A DNA stretch of 5,303 nt from CAZLYK01 sp964563495 (GTDB lineage Bacteria > Acidobacteriota > Blastocatellia > RBC074). Position numbers and translations under genes: made by a program. Location of the stretch: contig CAZLYK010000231.1 in the NCBI GenBank assembly GCA_964563495.1, forward strand, positions 1-5,303, given 5' to 3'. Shown piece by piece: positions 5,242 through 5,303 of this stretch. The notes beneath the pieces are model-generated. The model was not told the DNA's origin, did no database searches, and saw only the letters and a program-made list of their open reading frames with translations. Numbering within the stretch: the stretch's first letter is position 1; every line of letters starts with the position of its first letter.

Positions 5242-5303
5242 ATACATCGTGATTGGCGGTATAGCTGCAGTTCTGCACGGGGTGCCGCGGGCGACATTCG
5301 ACC
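5189..5303 (+). CDS. Nucleotidyltransferase-like protein, N-terminal part only (cut by window end)
   Basis: The first 38 codons are present and the frame is open at the window edge. The sequence YIVIGGIAAVLHGVPRATFD matches the opening of AbiEii/MNT-type nucleotidyltransferase-fold proteins: the glycine-rich GG-x-A strand-turn followed by HG-x-x-R-x-T-x-D, after which the family has the catalytic D-x-D (outside this window). Such enzymes transfer nucleotides to tRNA or to partner proteins, and many are toxins of two-gene toxin-antitoxin systems. A stop at 5183-5185 in this frame makes ATG 5189 the first available ATG. It overlaps the small upstream gene by 53 nt. Without the rest, activity and exact family cannot be decided. 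Confidence 0.8.
   Translation, partial: MLNRLQDVFASFQKHKVKYIVIGGIAAVLHGVPRATFD

Overview
The window looks like chromosome from an environmental, GC-rich Gram-negative-type bacterium. The signs are a secreted M64-type metallopeptidase with integrin-like propeller repeats, dispersed ATCCTGT-type intergenic repeats, toxin-antitoxin genes and a TrmO remnant. An acidobacterial or similar soil/sediment lineage would fit, but this is a low-confidence inference from style; there is no rRNA or marker gene to settle it.

Layout. Bases 1-759 are AT-richer and mostly non-coding: a possible 3' end of a gene (2-97), scattered weak hairpins and a 39-bp four-unit ATCCTG repeat (687-725). Bases 760-3917 are a GC-rich two-gene operon joined by an ATGA stop/start overlap. 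The first gene encodes an exported protein with an STN-like N-terminal region, a Pro/Ala/Gly/Lys-rich linker and a C-terminal domain of unknown family. The second encodes an exported zinc peptidase (HEMGH...LADEY, family M64) fused to seven FG-GAP/VCBS-like repeats, probably one seven-bladed beta-propeller. The operon is followed by a perfect 30-bp inverted repeat with a 4-nt loop (3941-4004).

Bases 4026-4634 hold an AT-richer mazEF toxin-antitoxin operon with a near-consensus promoter whose predicted transcript starts almost at the mazE ATG. Directly after the mazF stop codon the sequence returns to high GC and encodes only the C-terminal half of a TrmO-family tRNA methyltransferase (about 4635-4905). 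This is a truncated gene, and the junction looks like a recombination scar. A second copy of the 39-bp repeat, inverted relative to the first, covers its end (4894-4932). The window closes with a second two-gene module: a small protein of unknown function and, overlapping it by 53 nt, the start of a nucleotidyltransferase-like protein (GGIAAVLHGVPRATFD) cut by the window edge. Such pairs resemble nucleotidyltransferase toxin-antitoxin systems.

Taken together, this is an exported-protease operon next to a small defence/stress region (mazEF plus a nucleotidyltransferase pair), with a gene fragment, a long palindrome and inverted dispersed repeats marking past rearrangement. The least explained pieces are the first gene of the protease operon, the 30-bp palindrome and the small partner of the nucleotidyltransferase.
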